Assembly (NCBI RefSeq): GCF_048771995.1
Contig: NC_133050.1
Span: 1,562,501-1,626,500, forward strand
Length of the DNA: 64,000 nt
Reading direction: 5' to 3'
Source: Taeniopygia guttata
Taxonomy: Eukaryota; Chordata; Aves; Passeriformes; Estrildidae
Shown here: one piece after another, positions 33,504 to 42,784 of the stretch
How positions within the stretch are numbered: position 1 is the first letter of the stretch
Layout of the letters: each line of letters starts with the position of its first letter
The notes under the pieces: generated by a model
Told to the model about the DNA's origin: nothing
The model's database searches: none
Seen by the model: the letters and a program-made list of their open reading frames with translations, nothing else
Program-made: the position numbers and the translations under genes

Positions 33504-33930
33504 CAGAAAGACATTCTGACCCCACGGCAGAAGAATCCTGAGGTCCTTGGACTTTATCTTCACTGGCTGTCAAGCTACGTCCGGTGGGAGTAGGCTCCGT
33601 TTTAGGAGCAGCGCTCCCGGGGGACAGGTCTGGCAATTCCTGCACGCACCGCAGGAATCGGACTTCCATCGGCATTCCACCGCCCGAGTGGAATAAAGCT
33701 GAGTCTGGGAAGAAAGGAGGGTAGGGGGAGGTGGTTTTAGGATTATTCTTATTTCTCATTTTCCTACTCTGTTTAATTGGTTCTAAAAAAAATTCATTTC
33801 CCCAAGGTGAGTCTATTCTCACTGTGGCAGTAATTGGTGAGTGATCTCCCTGACCCGTGGGATTTTTATCACGTTTTCTTCTCCTTTTCAGTCAACGAGG
33901 GGACGTAATGGAGTGGCTCGGTGAGCCCCT
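33504..33930 (+). mobile_element. ERVK-like 5' leader remnant
   Basis: Sequence following the primer site, without a gag frame. It ends where the 3' flank of the sacsin-like region begins, so the element is cut short after its leader. Confidence 0.4.
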
Positions 33931-34064
33931 GGCTAGCCAAAATTGGCCAAACACAGTTCTCCAAACTCCCTCATCACCCCCTCCACCTTCTCCACACCTA
34001 TTGCCCATGACTTCTTCATGTCCCTGACTCCACTGTCAGTGAAAGGTCTTCCAGCATTGCAGCA

Positions 34065-34082
34065 TTTATTTTGCACTTTATT
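34065..34082 (-). promoter_or_regulatory. Two poly(A) signals of the sacsin-like gene
   Basis: AATAAA on the reverse strand at 34082-34077 and 34070-34065, about 230 nt after the sacsin-like stop codon. The pair suggests a genuine 3' end was retained. Confidence 0.6.
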
Positions 34083-34308
34083 TACTGCACACTCAAGACA
34101 CGCCAATGGCACAGGCAACTCTGTGATGTCCAGTGGTCTGGGCCCTGGTCTGCCACCAAAACTCCCCTGCCAGGGCTGGACAGTCTGGAATGGCCTGTGG
34201 CAGGTTTGTGGCAAGTCCACGGCGAGTCCACAGCAGGTCCATGGTGGGTCTCTGATGGGCGCCTGATGGTCCTTTGGCCCAGGTGCCGTGCGCCGTGGTA
34301 GGGACCTG

Positions 34309-35778
34309 TCACTTTCTGCCCACATGGTCCCTCAGTGTTACTAGCACTTTTTGTGCCCGCTTCAGGACCTCCTCCTCATCCACGCTGGGGAAGGCCTCAC
34401 TGGGGGTCACGGGAAAGGGATGGTAACTCGGGTACTGTGTGGCCTTGCCGTCCGTACCACAGTCACACAGCCACTGCACGTCCAGGACAAGGCCCCTCAG
34501 CTCCGGCTCCTCCGCCTCCAGCCTTTGGGCCATACCCATCAGCCCTCTATGGCCCGCAAAAGCTTCACCACGGCAAAGCACAGCAGCCACCAGTGCCTTC
34601 TCCAGGGCCTGGTGCACTTTGAAGAGCACCCAGTTGGGGCAGCAGTGCCGGATGTCATTGCGGGCTGCCTGCAGGTCACTCGTGGCCTGACACAGCCAAC
34701 GCAGGGCCTCGGGGACGGATGGAGTCAGGGCCATGAGCTCCTGGCTGCTCAGCCAGGAGCCACAGCCTCCCTGTCTGTGGTGCTGGGCAGCACTGCCAGG
34801 TTTGTATGGGACCCACCCCTTTGGCCCCCTGACATCATGCAGAGGCCTCAAGGTTGGCAGGCTGGGATCCTTCCATGGATCAGCTTCAGCCTCCTCCTGC
34901 AGCCTTTTCTCTGGCTCTGGTGCAGCATGCACCAGTGCCACACTGTTCTCCTCCAGAACCAAGGCCACGTCCTGTGGCTCCTGGCAGACCAGCATTTCAC
35001 GCAGCACGGACAAAGCGCGTGCCTCCAGCTGCCCACCCAGGATGTTATTGATCTCCTGTGCCAGTGTCTCCACGACCCTCAGTTGCTGCCGGTTCAGCAC
35101 CATGTCTACATGCTGGATGGAGAGGAGCCGCTGAGCACCACCAGACAGGCACGCATGAATAACTTGTGACTGGGAGCTGCCCTCCACCTTTGCCCCGCTG
35201 TGCACCAGCACAGTGCAGATGTCCTTGCAGCACTGCACTTTCACCTGCTCCACTGCAAAGCCACCATCCCCCTCCATTCCCATCATTGCCTTGGGGGTCT
35301 GCCAATGCAGCAGGGACTCCAGCCCCAGCCTAAACCACGGGGATACCAGCAGCGTCCGGAGACGCCTCTGCGCAGCGCACTGAGAGCCGTAACGACATGG
35401 CTGAGGACTACCCTCCTCCAGCTGCTTCTCTGTCACCTCTGAGAGCGCCCGTGGCTGCAGGTGTGCTGGCAGCCTTTGCAGCAGCCACCTGACATTACAG
35501 CCAGACACTGGCAGTGCAGCCATGAACACAAAGGTCTTCTCTAGGGCCCGAGCGGTCTCTGAGGGCACACAGTCATTGAAGCACAGTCTGTGGGATGGCT
35601 CCAGGCAGTCAGCAGTGCTCAGCAGATACAGCTCAGCCACAGCAGAGCAATCGGGGGGGCTCCGGTTCCTCCCGCAGCAGCTGGAAGAAATGCCGTGTGG
35701 CCACCAGGACTGTCTTCTTCTGGCTACTGGAAAGGCTTCCAGTGCCATGGCTCTCCTGGTAGATTTGGGCCAGGACAC
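34309..35778 (-). CDS. Sacsin-like C-terminal segment with HEPN domain
   Basis: The homologous frame starts about 35,650, after the G7 run, and ends at a TAG/TGA-terminated C-terminus (VTLRDHVGRK). Early residues match the sacsin region with CFNDCVPSE and PCRYGSQCA. The last 120 residues or so match the HEPN domain (RWLCQATSDLQAARND, YPSYHPFPVTP). The stretch where sacsin carries its J domain is short here and lacks HPD. Confidence 0.8.
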   Translation of the reverse strand: MSWPKSTRRAMALEAFPVARRRQSWWPHGISSSCCGRNRSPPDCSAVAELYLLSTADCLEPSHRLCFNDCVPSETARALEKTFVFMAALPVSGCNVRWLLQRLPAHLQPRALSEVTEKQLEEGSPQPCRYGSQCAAQRRLRTLLVSPWFRLGLESLLHWQTPKAMMGMEGDGGFAVEQVKVQCCKDICTVLVHSGAKVEGSSQSQVIHACLSGGAQRLLSIQHVDMVLNRQQLRVVETLAQEINNILGGQLEARALSVLREMLVCQEPQDVALVLEENSVALVHAAPEPEKRLQEEAEADPWKDPSLPTLRPLHDVRGPKGWVPYKPGSAAQHHRQGGCGSWLSSQELMALTPSVPEALRWLCQATSDLQAARNDIRHCCPNWVLFKVHQALEKALVAAVLCRGEAFAGHRGLMGMAQRLEAEEPELRGLVLDVQWLCDCGTDGKATQYPSYHPFPVTPSEAFPSVDEEEVLKRAQKVLVTLRDHVGRK

Positions 35779-38700
35779 GGCTGTAGTGAGTCAGTGTGGG
35801 GACCAGGACGACGCCAAGGTGTTGCAGGAGATCTGCAAAGGCAGCCACGTTGGGGTGAGGCGTGAGGAGGTAGGGGTAAAAGTCAGCCTCGTCTGGGAGG
35901 GATGTCACCACCTGCCATGGCCTGGCCATGTCCCATGACTTGGCCAGCACCATGGGCAGCTCAGCCAGGTGCTCTGCGTCCACCTCCTTCAGATGAGTCT
36001 GCAGGAAGCTGTACATGCTCTGGAGCACTCTGGCCCGTGTGCTTACCTGCAGTTGTGTCGAGCAGGCTGCCCTGCACACATGCTCCAGGTTGGCCACCAC
36101 CAGGGCAGTGGGTATCTCTACAAGGACTTCCATGGCCTTCAGGGACCTCTCCTCAAGTTCAAGGGATTCTGGCAGGATGGTGGCTGATGTCCACAGGAGC
36201 TCAGCCACATTTTTGCAGTAGGAAACGCTGCCTTTCAGAGCCACGGCCTTGGTGCAGTCTGCAAAAGGAGGGTGGAGGTTCACCAAGTTTGGGGGGATAT
36301 CCAGTGGAGGCAGGAATTGGATTGAGGCAATTTTCCTCAGGAAACACACTGACTCAGGATTTTCCAACAAGACTGCAAGTTGCTTGAGCATCTCCTGCTG
36401 TCGCTCCAGCAGTTCTGCAGCATGGCATGTAGCCTGAGTGGCTTCACGCTCTATCTCCTCAGCCAGTGCCACAAAGTCCTCTACAGAGAGGCTGGTGCGG
36501 ACACCTGCCTTAAGGAAGAAATCCACAATTTCTTTGCAGTTCGAAGGTAGCTTATTAAAGAAAGACTTAGGCACAAAGCAGTTTTGGAGCCGCAGGGTGT
36601 GGAAGGAGGGCATGTCATGGTAGAAGTAGGAGGCCAGGCGCAGTGTTCTGTGGGCATCTGGTATAAAGGCCACCTTCTGAAAAGCTGCCACAATAGCGTC
36701 CACACTCTGAGTGGAACAGTTGGGTTGCAGGACAAAGAACAAGCATACAGCTTCCAGGAGGTCTTGCTGTGTGAGCTGGGGCAGCCGGGGAAGTACCACA
36801 GTCAGGAAGAGCTCCTGATCATTGGTGAACTCCCACTTCAAACGCTTGGCCAGCCATTCGTGGTGCGGGCTTGGTGTGAGAAGCAGCATGTCTTTGTCCA
36901 AGTCGTACAGGGTTTGGGCACTCGAGGGCACTGGCGGGAACTGTCTGCAGAGTAACAGCACCTTGCGGTAGGGAGCCACAGCTACGTAGCCCCCCCCAAA
37001 CTTCTGGAAGAGAGGCAGATACTGGAGCTGCTCCAGTGCACGTGAATCCAGCTCTCCCTGCTGGACAAACCTTAGCAGGGCTGACACGTCCTGCTCCCCT
37101 AAATCCCCCCAGCACAGATCAGCTCTTGTGTCTGCCAGATGAGCCACTACAGCCCTGGGATCTGTAACCTGCAGTGCCCTTGGCTTCAGGCAACAGTAAG
37201 CAAATCTCCAGGGCAGCAGGGACTGCTGGAGCACAGGGATGCCCAGTTTGTGCAGCACCTTTTCCACTTCAGAGTGACACTCAAAAAGAACCTTGGAGAG
37301 AGACGATAGTGGCAATAGGTGCTTTGAGTCTGTCTTACTCCCCTGAGTAGGCAGCACTGCCATATTCTGGAGATGATTCACGAATGACTCCATGTCCACC
37401 TCTGAGGTCCTGGAGGGAACCATCCTGTCAAAGAAGGTCCACAGCTCCTTGAGCCAGTTTTCCCCCTCTCTGGTCCACTCCAGCTGACCCAATGCCTCCT
37501 GGATGAGTGGTGTGGCCTCTGGGAGGTCAAGCTCCTTCACAAAGCAAGGTGGGATCCATTCAGGAATACAATTTTGGGCAAAACGGTGGATGTGCTTGGG
37601 GAAGAGGTGGGCAAAGGAGTTCTTGAAGACAGGGTGGTGGATGCTGAAAGCATTCAGAAGACCATCTTCTGTGGCCAGCAAGGGCAGGCCTTCCAGGTCT
37701 GCCTTGCCCCCTTCCCTGTGAGTACCTTGGGAGTGCCTGTTCCATCCTGTTAAGTACTGCAGCAGGTAGAAGCAGCTCTCTGGGGTCCTCAGGGGTGTCT
37801 CAGCCAGCCTGCAGGGCACAGGCAGAGCCAGGGCCTTGAGGAAGCACCGGAGAGAGGCTGGCCCTAAGACCACAGCATTCACCTGGGCTTCAACGAACTC
37901 CTCGCGGATCTGCTGCAGGTGGGTGAATGCTGGAACCAGTTTCATGTTCAGTTGCTGCAGCACTTCCTGGACTTCTGGCTGAGACTTCTCCTTGAGGAAG
38001 TATGGCTCTGTTAGCATGTCCGATCCACCTGGAGATGCCCATGTTATTCTCACCGTGTCAGATGACTTCCTGTGGTACACAGGCACCAGGGGCAGGCGTG
38101 CATGACTGATGTGCTTGTAGACCTCTCTCACCATGCCCTGGAAGACAGGTAACACTCTTTTTGTAACAGGGAAAAACTGGAGCAAGTGCAAGTCCAGGTG
38201 CTGCTGGCAGAGTTTCAGGGACCTGTACTGCAGCTTTTCTGGCTCCAGGGCTTTCCACTGCCTGGTGAGAAAGTAACAGTAGAGTGGAGCCACCAAGCGC
38301 CGGAGCAAGAAGTCATTCCAGGTTGCCTCTGTGCCGCCTTTGTCCCAGTGGAGACTGCACCTGGCCGCATCCACAGAGAAGTTAGCATTGATGTGCACAG
38401 GCAGCCCAGTGTTCAAGGGCAGTGGGAGGGTGCAGAAGGCTCTGCCTGTGACTCGGTTCAGAGGCTCCAGGCGGGCAGCCACAGCCCCATAGGGCAGCCA
38501 TTTAAGCACCGGAGACTCCTCAGCCCCACCTTGCACCCCAATTTGTGCGACCACCCTCCACAAACTTGTGGTCTTAGCCATGCTATTTTTGACTTTCATG
38601 GTACAGGAGAAAGAGGTGGGGCTGTTCCCATCCACAGCTTTGCTTAATCTTGCTTGAAAATCCTGTCTCAACTTTGCATCTTCCTCCGTGACCTTCGTGC

Positions 38701-40012
38701 TCACCCGCAGCTTCTGCACCAACTCTTTCCCAGCTGGGGGGATCTCAGAGAAGATGATGGTGTTGACATGCCGGAGGAAGAGCACCAAGTCCTCACCTTC
38801 CTTAGCCAGTGTTTCTTCCATGTCCTTGAGATCTTGGTCTCGCACAACCATGTCAGACACCCTGGACTTGGCAGCCTCAGCTGCAGTGCGGAGCGGCAGC
38901 CGGAAAAGGACGCCCTGTTTCAGGTTGAAGAAGGATGGTAGGAAGGTGTCATAAATGTCTGGAAAATTTTTCTTGAAGTCAGTGTCAACAGCAAACATGC
39001 TACCAGGCTTCGCAGTTGTGGCTGTGGGCATGTAGTAGAGATGGGGATCAGAGACACACAGGGTACTGTCTGCAGTCAGGAAGGCTGGGCAGTCAGTAAA
39101 GTGGTAGACAGTGTTGAAGCCAAGGCCATATTTGCCTGTGACATCCTGCCGGCCTTGCTTGCCACCCACCCCCAGACGCTGAATGCCTTCAATGTCATGC
39201 TCCTGGAAGGGGCGGTCGTTGTAGATGCAGAGGGCAGGGCCCTGCAGGATGTTCCATTTCTCACTAAAAGTGGCCTTTGCTGGGTGCTGCCGGCGGTCCC
39301 ACACAAAGTGCACAAGCCCCGCACCAGCATCATCCGCACTCTGGAGCACCTCCTTGACCATATCAGGAGCGGACTCAGAGTACTCCTTCAAGATGTTCTT
39401 CAGTCGTGTTGGCAAATCTTCGTGGGCACCAAATGGCTGTGCCCAGAGGCTCAGGTGATCAGTGATGAGTTCACTCCTCTCCAGTGCTCGGTGGCGTATG
39501 GTGGCCACCCCACAGCGCAGGGCTGCATCTCGGGACAGCTGTTTATGGCACAGCAGGACATCTCTGTCCAACGGCATCCATGGTGCATCATTGAAGTAGA
39601 GCTTGTCCCATGGGTGCAAAATGCCCTCCTCATCAGGCAGAAAGAGTTGCTGGGTGTGGCAGGCATCTGGCTGGGTGCCATCTTCCATCAAGCCACAAGA
39701 CACCAGCCGCAGGGCCAGATCCAGCTCCGTGGCCGGCAGTGGCTTTCCAGCACGTGTCTTTGCCAGGGTGCAGAGCACTTGGGCATAATCATTCCAGGTG
39801 AATGTGTGGCGCAGCCCCACACACTCCCAGAGCTCTCTGTAGGGCTTGTACTGCTCTTGGAGCTGATAAAGGTATGGGGCAGCCTCAAATGACAGTTTCT
39901 CAGCCACAGCTGTGACCGGCACAAAGTGGGAGCCCATCAAGATGAAGGGCTCCCCGGAGTCCACTGCAGAAGCTACCTCATCCCGGCCGGAGTGCTGTTC
40001 CTGGAGCATCAT
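35633..40012 (-). CDS. Sacsin-like repeat 3 segment, 1,459-codon open frame
   Basis: Longest open frame of the window. Residues 40-200 match the linker before repeat 3 (FEAAPYLYQL, LYFNDAPWM, RHRALER). Residues about 201-340 form the N-terminal ATPase fold, with N-box at 221-230 and GKYGLGFNTVYHFTD further on. The rest is the sacsin-repeat middle region. It is in the same frame as the segment before the TAG at 40,058, so only one codon separates them. It ends by frameshift in the homopolymer at 35,653-35,659. Confidence 0.85.
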   Translation of the reverse strand: MMLQEQHSGRDEVASAVDSGEPFILMGSHFVPVTAVAEKLSFEAAPYLYQLQEQYKPYRELWECVGLRHTFTWNDYAQVLCTLAKTRAGKPLPATELDLALRLVSCGLMEDGTQPDACHTQQLFLPDEEGILHPWDKLYFNDAPWMPLDRDVLLCHKQLSRDAALRCGVATIRHRALERSELITDHLSLWAQPFGAHEDLPTRLKNILKEYSESAPDMVKEVLQSADDAGAGLVHFVWDRRQHPAKATFSEKWNILQGPALCIYNDRPFQEHDIEGIQRLGVGGKQGRQDVTGKYGLGFNTVYHFTDCPAFLTADSTLCVSDPHLYYMPTATTAKPGSMFAVDTDFKKNFPDIYDTFLPSFFNLKQGVLFRLPLRTAAEAAKSRVSDMVVRDQDLKDMEETLAKEGEDLVLFLRHVNTIIFSEIPPAGKELVQKLRVSTKVTEEDAKLRQDFQARLSKAVDGNSPTSFSCTMKVKNSMAKTTSLWRVVAQIGVQGGAEESPVLKWLPYGAVAARLEPLNRVTGRAFCTLPLPLNTGLPVHINANFSVDAARCSLHWDKGGTEATWNDFLLRRLVAPLYCYFLTRQWKALEPEKLQYRSLKLCQQHLDLHLLQFFPVTKRVLPVFQGMVREVYKHISHARLPLVPVYHRKSSDTVRITWASPGGSDMLTEPYFLKEKSQPEVQEVLQQLNMKLVPAFTHLQQIREEFVEAQVNAVVLGPASLRCFLKALALPVPCRLAETPLRTPESCFYLLQYLTGWNRHSQGTHREGGKADLEGLPLLATEDGLLNAFSIHHPVFKNSFAHLFPKHIHRFAQNCIPEWIPPCFVKELDLPEATPLIQEALGQLEWTREGENWLKELWTFFDRMVPSRTSEVDMESFVNHLQNMAVLPTQGSKTDSKHLLPLSSLSKVLFECHSEVEKVLHKLGIPVLQQSLLPWRFAYCCLKPRALQVTDPRAVVAHLADTRADLCWGDLGEQDVSALLRFVQQGELDSRALEQLQYLPLFQKFGGGYVAVAPYRKVLLLCRQFPPVPSSAQTLYDLDKDMLLLTPSPHHEWLAKRLKWEFTNDQELFLTVVLPRLPQLTQQDLLEAVCLFFVLQPNCSTQSVDAIVAAFQKVAFIPDAHRTLRLASYFYHDMPSFHTLRLQNCFVPKSFFNKLPSNCKEIVDFFLKAGVRTSLSVEDFVALAEEIEREATQATCHAAELLERQQEMLKQLAVLLENPESVCFLRKIASIQFLPPLDIPPNLVNLHPPFADCTKAVALKGSVSYCKNVAELLWTSATILPESLELEERSLKAMEVLVEIPTALVVANLEHVCRAACSTQLQVSTRARVLQSMYSFLQTHLKEVDAEHLAELPMVLAKSWDMARPWQVVTSLPDEADFYPYLLTPHPNVAAFADLLQHLGVVLVPTLTHYSRVLAQIYQESHGTGSLSSSQKKTVLVATRHFFQLLREEPEPPRLLCCG

Positions 40013-40057
40013 GTTCAGGTGCTTGTAGCAGCAGTTGGTGCTGTACTGCAGGGTCTC

Positions 40058-42020
40058 CTAAAGGAGAGTGTTGGAGAAATGTCTGAGTGCCCGCAGCTGC
40101 TCAAGGACCTGAGCTGATGATATCTGCCGGTCCAGCCCCAAGAAGGATGCTACCTCCTCGGAGAGGCTGAAGTTTTTCCCCAGCATTTTAGGAGCCAAGA
40201 TAGGCTTGGTGAGTCCCACTAGTGGGTTATGGAGGTGATGGTAGAGCTGGGCAGCTGGCAGCAGCACAAGCTTGCCATTGCGTAGTACAGCAGGGAGGAA
40301 GGGCACAGTTTGGAAAGTGGCCTGCAGGGTGTCGTTTGTTCTCTTCACTGCATCCTGAAGTAACTCGAGGATGCAGGCAGCCCTCTGGCAGCCCTGGGCA
40401 CCATTCTTGGTCCAGAGAAGCTGCACAGTCTTTGCCCTCTCCAGCAGCTCTGGCAGGGCTACGGTGTTCTTCACCATGCCCAGCCTCTCCAGTTGGCTTA
40501 GTCTTTCCAGGAAGGCATGCCCAGTGGGGAAGCGCCCATCCTCAGGGCTGTAAAAAGGGGCAGCGCGACCTCTGGGATGCACCAGGTGATAGATGAACTG
40601 CAGGTGGCCATGAGGGGTGGCAGGGATGCAGGGCACTGTCTGCAGCACTTTGTCCACATCCTCATGAGACATATCCAGCGCATGGAGCAGCAGCAGGTTC
40701 CGGTCAACGTCAGGGAGATTTTCCAAGTTGGGAAGCACAAGCTCACAGAGAAAGCGCTTCCAGTCATAGGTTCCAGCATCCAGCGCCTTCCCGAGGCCCT
40801 CCTGCACCTTCCCAGGCAAGGCCACAGCCAACAGGGGATGGGGCACGGTGATGGCAAAGACTCGCTGTGCCACAGTACCCAGCTTAGGGTGTCTCTCTAC
40901 AGTCTGGTGCAGGAAGCGGGCGTCCTGCAGTGAGCACCAGGAATGGCCATCAGAAAAGAGCCTTGGGCCACTCCTGGCTGCCACAGCCTGGTAGAAACCA
41001 GTCACAGCCTCTGTAAAGGGGTAACGGGCAGTGCTAATGTCTGGCCAGAAGACATGATACTCATAGTTCTTCAACTCACCTGCCTCGTGCATGGCACGGA
41101 GATGGTCCAGTGCCCGCAGCCAGGCCGCCGGCACGGCATTGTGGAGCAGCACTCGGTTCCACTTGCCCCGCCTCTGCCGTGTCCCACAGCCCTTTGCGAT
41201 TTGAGAGGATGCTGAAGGCCCCGTGCATGTGGATTGGCAGCCCTGAGATGACCGGCATGGGAAGGTGGCAGAAAACTTGCCCCTTCTCAGCATCCAGACG
41301 TGGCACCCACTTGCCATCTTTGGCAGGGGCAAGAGGAAGGGCCACACCAGCCATGGGAAGTGGAGGATGGAGTCCTGCCTGTGTGTTCTGGTGAAACAGT
41401 TCCAGCAACTCCCCATCACCCTGACACACCAAAACCAGGTAGTGCCACACTGTCCTGGATTCCTCCTCACAGGCTGAGAGCTGCTCAATGGCTGCCCAAC
41501 TTGGGGGATCCCCAGGGGACCCCAAGCCTCGGATCTCCTTTCGCTGCAGCATGGCCAGAGGCATGGTATCCTCTGTAGAAGTGGCCGTGTCTGGCAGCAT
41601 CTCCAGAGACAGCTCCCTCACGTTCTTCAGGAAGAGCAGCAGGAGCCTGTTAGAGCCAAGGAAAGCAGTCCCAAGGGACTGGATGCGCTCTGCACCAAAG
41701 GCCTCAGAGCAAATCTGCGATGTCACAGCTTCCTCTTCAGTGCGAAAAGGCAAGCGGAAAAGGCTCCCTGGAAAGGGTCCTGGCTCAGGCAGGCAGCAAC
41801 CAAAGATACCGTTGTAGGGCTGGAACTGCTCAGCAAAGACACGGAGGATGCGTGGCCGGCTAGAGAAGTCCAGGCGGATGCCAGGGGAGCCGGCCCTGGG
41901 GATGTGCTTGCTCAGACGGGTGCCATTGGGATCAAAGATTGTCGGAATCTGTGGGTATTGGTGATTCCGAGATTGTAGAAAGTCTGTGTCTTTCTGCCCC
42001 GTTGCCAAAGAAGAAGCCAT
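40058..42020 (-). CDS. Sacsin-like 5' segment with LTR-derived start
   Basis: Frame 42020-41076 begins with an ATG inside the LTR. It reads 27 LTR-encoded codons and then, with no break, the sacsin motif IFDPNGTRLSKHI. This is the middle of the ATPase domain of repeat 2. Near 41,166 the homologous frame moves to 41488-40058, which ends at the TAG at 40,060-40,058. It carries the rest of repeat 2 (GFYQAVAARSG, VPCIPATPHGHL, LVHPRGRAAPFY). Confidence 0.7.
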
Positions 42021-42599
42021 AATTCGTCTGTGCTGGTTTCAAGGTTGTTTATTTTTGCTTATCTATAACATGTTCTGCTGCCCTGCCGCAGCTCTGTCCT
42101 GCAGGGCAGCGTGTGGGGCTCTGCCCCTCAGTGGGATGGTACAAACATTATATACAAGAAATTACGTGTACTATATTTACAATAATGTGCCAATATCTAT
42201 CATCTACGTTGAACAGTGTGTCCCTAGCCTAAACCAATAGAAAAATGCCAACATCACCAAGAACATGGAGGTAAGGAAGAAGAAGGAGGAAGAACAGGTT
42301 CAGGCCCACTTTCCTCCATCTTAGAACTCCTGACCCCCCTGTACAAAGTAAAACCCCCCTGTACAGGTGTTAAAACCCCCCTGTACAATACTAAAAAATT
42401 TTACCCTCTAATTTGTGACTACTTTTACTATACCATCTAACTCTCTGTGACCGCTTGTTCCACCCCCAAAGTTGGTAATTCATTCCATGGTTCAAACTCA
42501 AGATCACAGCTGTTTTCTGCTGCTTGCCAGGGTCTAAAATGCTTCTGACCAAGGCCTGGAACCTCTAAAAATGTCTGAGGGACATTTTGAGTTCCGACA
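41940..42599 (-). mobile_element. Provirus 3' LTR (660 bp)
   Basis: TGTCGGAATC...GTTCCGACA. Orientation is reverse, judged by AATAAA on that strand near 42,050 and by the polypurine tract to its right. It differs from the partner LTR at 50,084 at about 17 positions by eye. It lies directly upstream of the sacsin-like frame in the same direction. Confidence 0.85.
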
Positions 42600-42613
42600 T
42601 CTCCCCTCTCTGT
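42600..42613 (-). promoter_or_regulatory. Polypurine tract
   Basis: On the reverse strand, AGAGAGGGGAGA lies directly before the 3' LTR, as expected for plus-strand priming. Confidence 0.75.
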
Positions 42614-42784
42614 TTGAACCAGAAACACCCGCTTTATCATGCTGTTCAAGGTCTTTCAAATACACACGAAAATGCATGGTAGAACAAGCAGAAGAACTAC
42701 AAGCCCTATAAGAATATAAAAGGCTATTTTCAAAAGTTCTTTCCACAATGGTGAGATATCAAAAAAGATAAACAAATCATCCCA

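Larger units (their letters stand above)
34309..41939 (-). pseudogene. Sacsin-like (SACS paralogue), 5'-truncated and interrupted
   Basis: Reverse-strand coding sequence of about 2,540 codons without introns, like the giant exon of SACS. It aligns with human sacsin from inside internal repeat 2 to the C-terminus. Sacsin is a large cytosolic co-chaperone of about 4,580 residues. Repeat 3 holds a GHKL/HSP90-like ATPase domain starting near 39,350, with the G-rich motif GKYGLGFNTVYH intact. The N-box reads EVLQSADDA, with Ser where Asn is usual. A HEPN domain follows (about 34,690-34,320). No HPD J-domain motif is found. Three breaks occur: a frameshift near 41,166-41,169, a TAG at 40,060-40,058 and a frameshift in a G7 run at 35,653-35,659. 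These could be real, or partly assembly errors, since two lie in homopolymers. The first half of the gene is replaced by an LTR at 41,940. Confidence 0.85.

Noticed and set aside
40052..40063. Reading ctcctttag at 40,058 as a splice acceptor
   Set aside because: The pyrimidine tract is good, but sacsin homology is continuous on both sides in the same frame and no donor is needed, so a plain in-frame stop is simpler.
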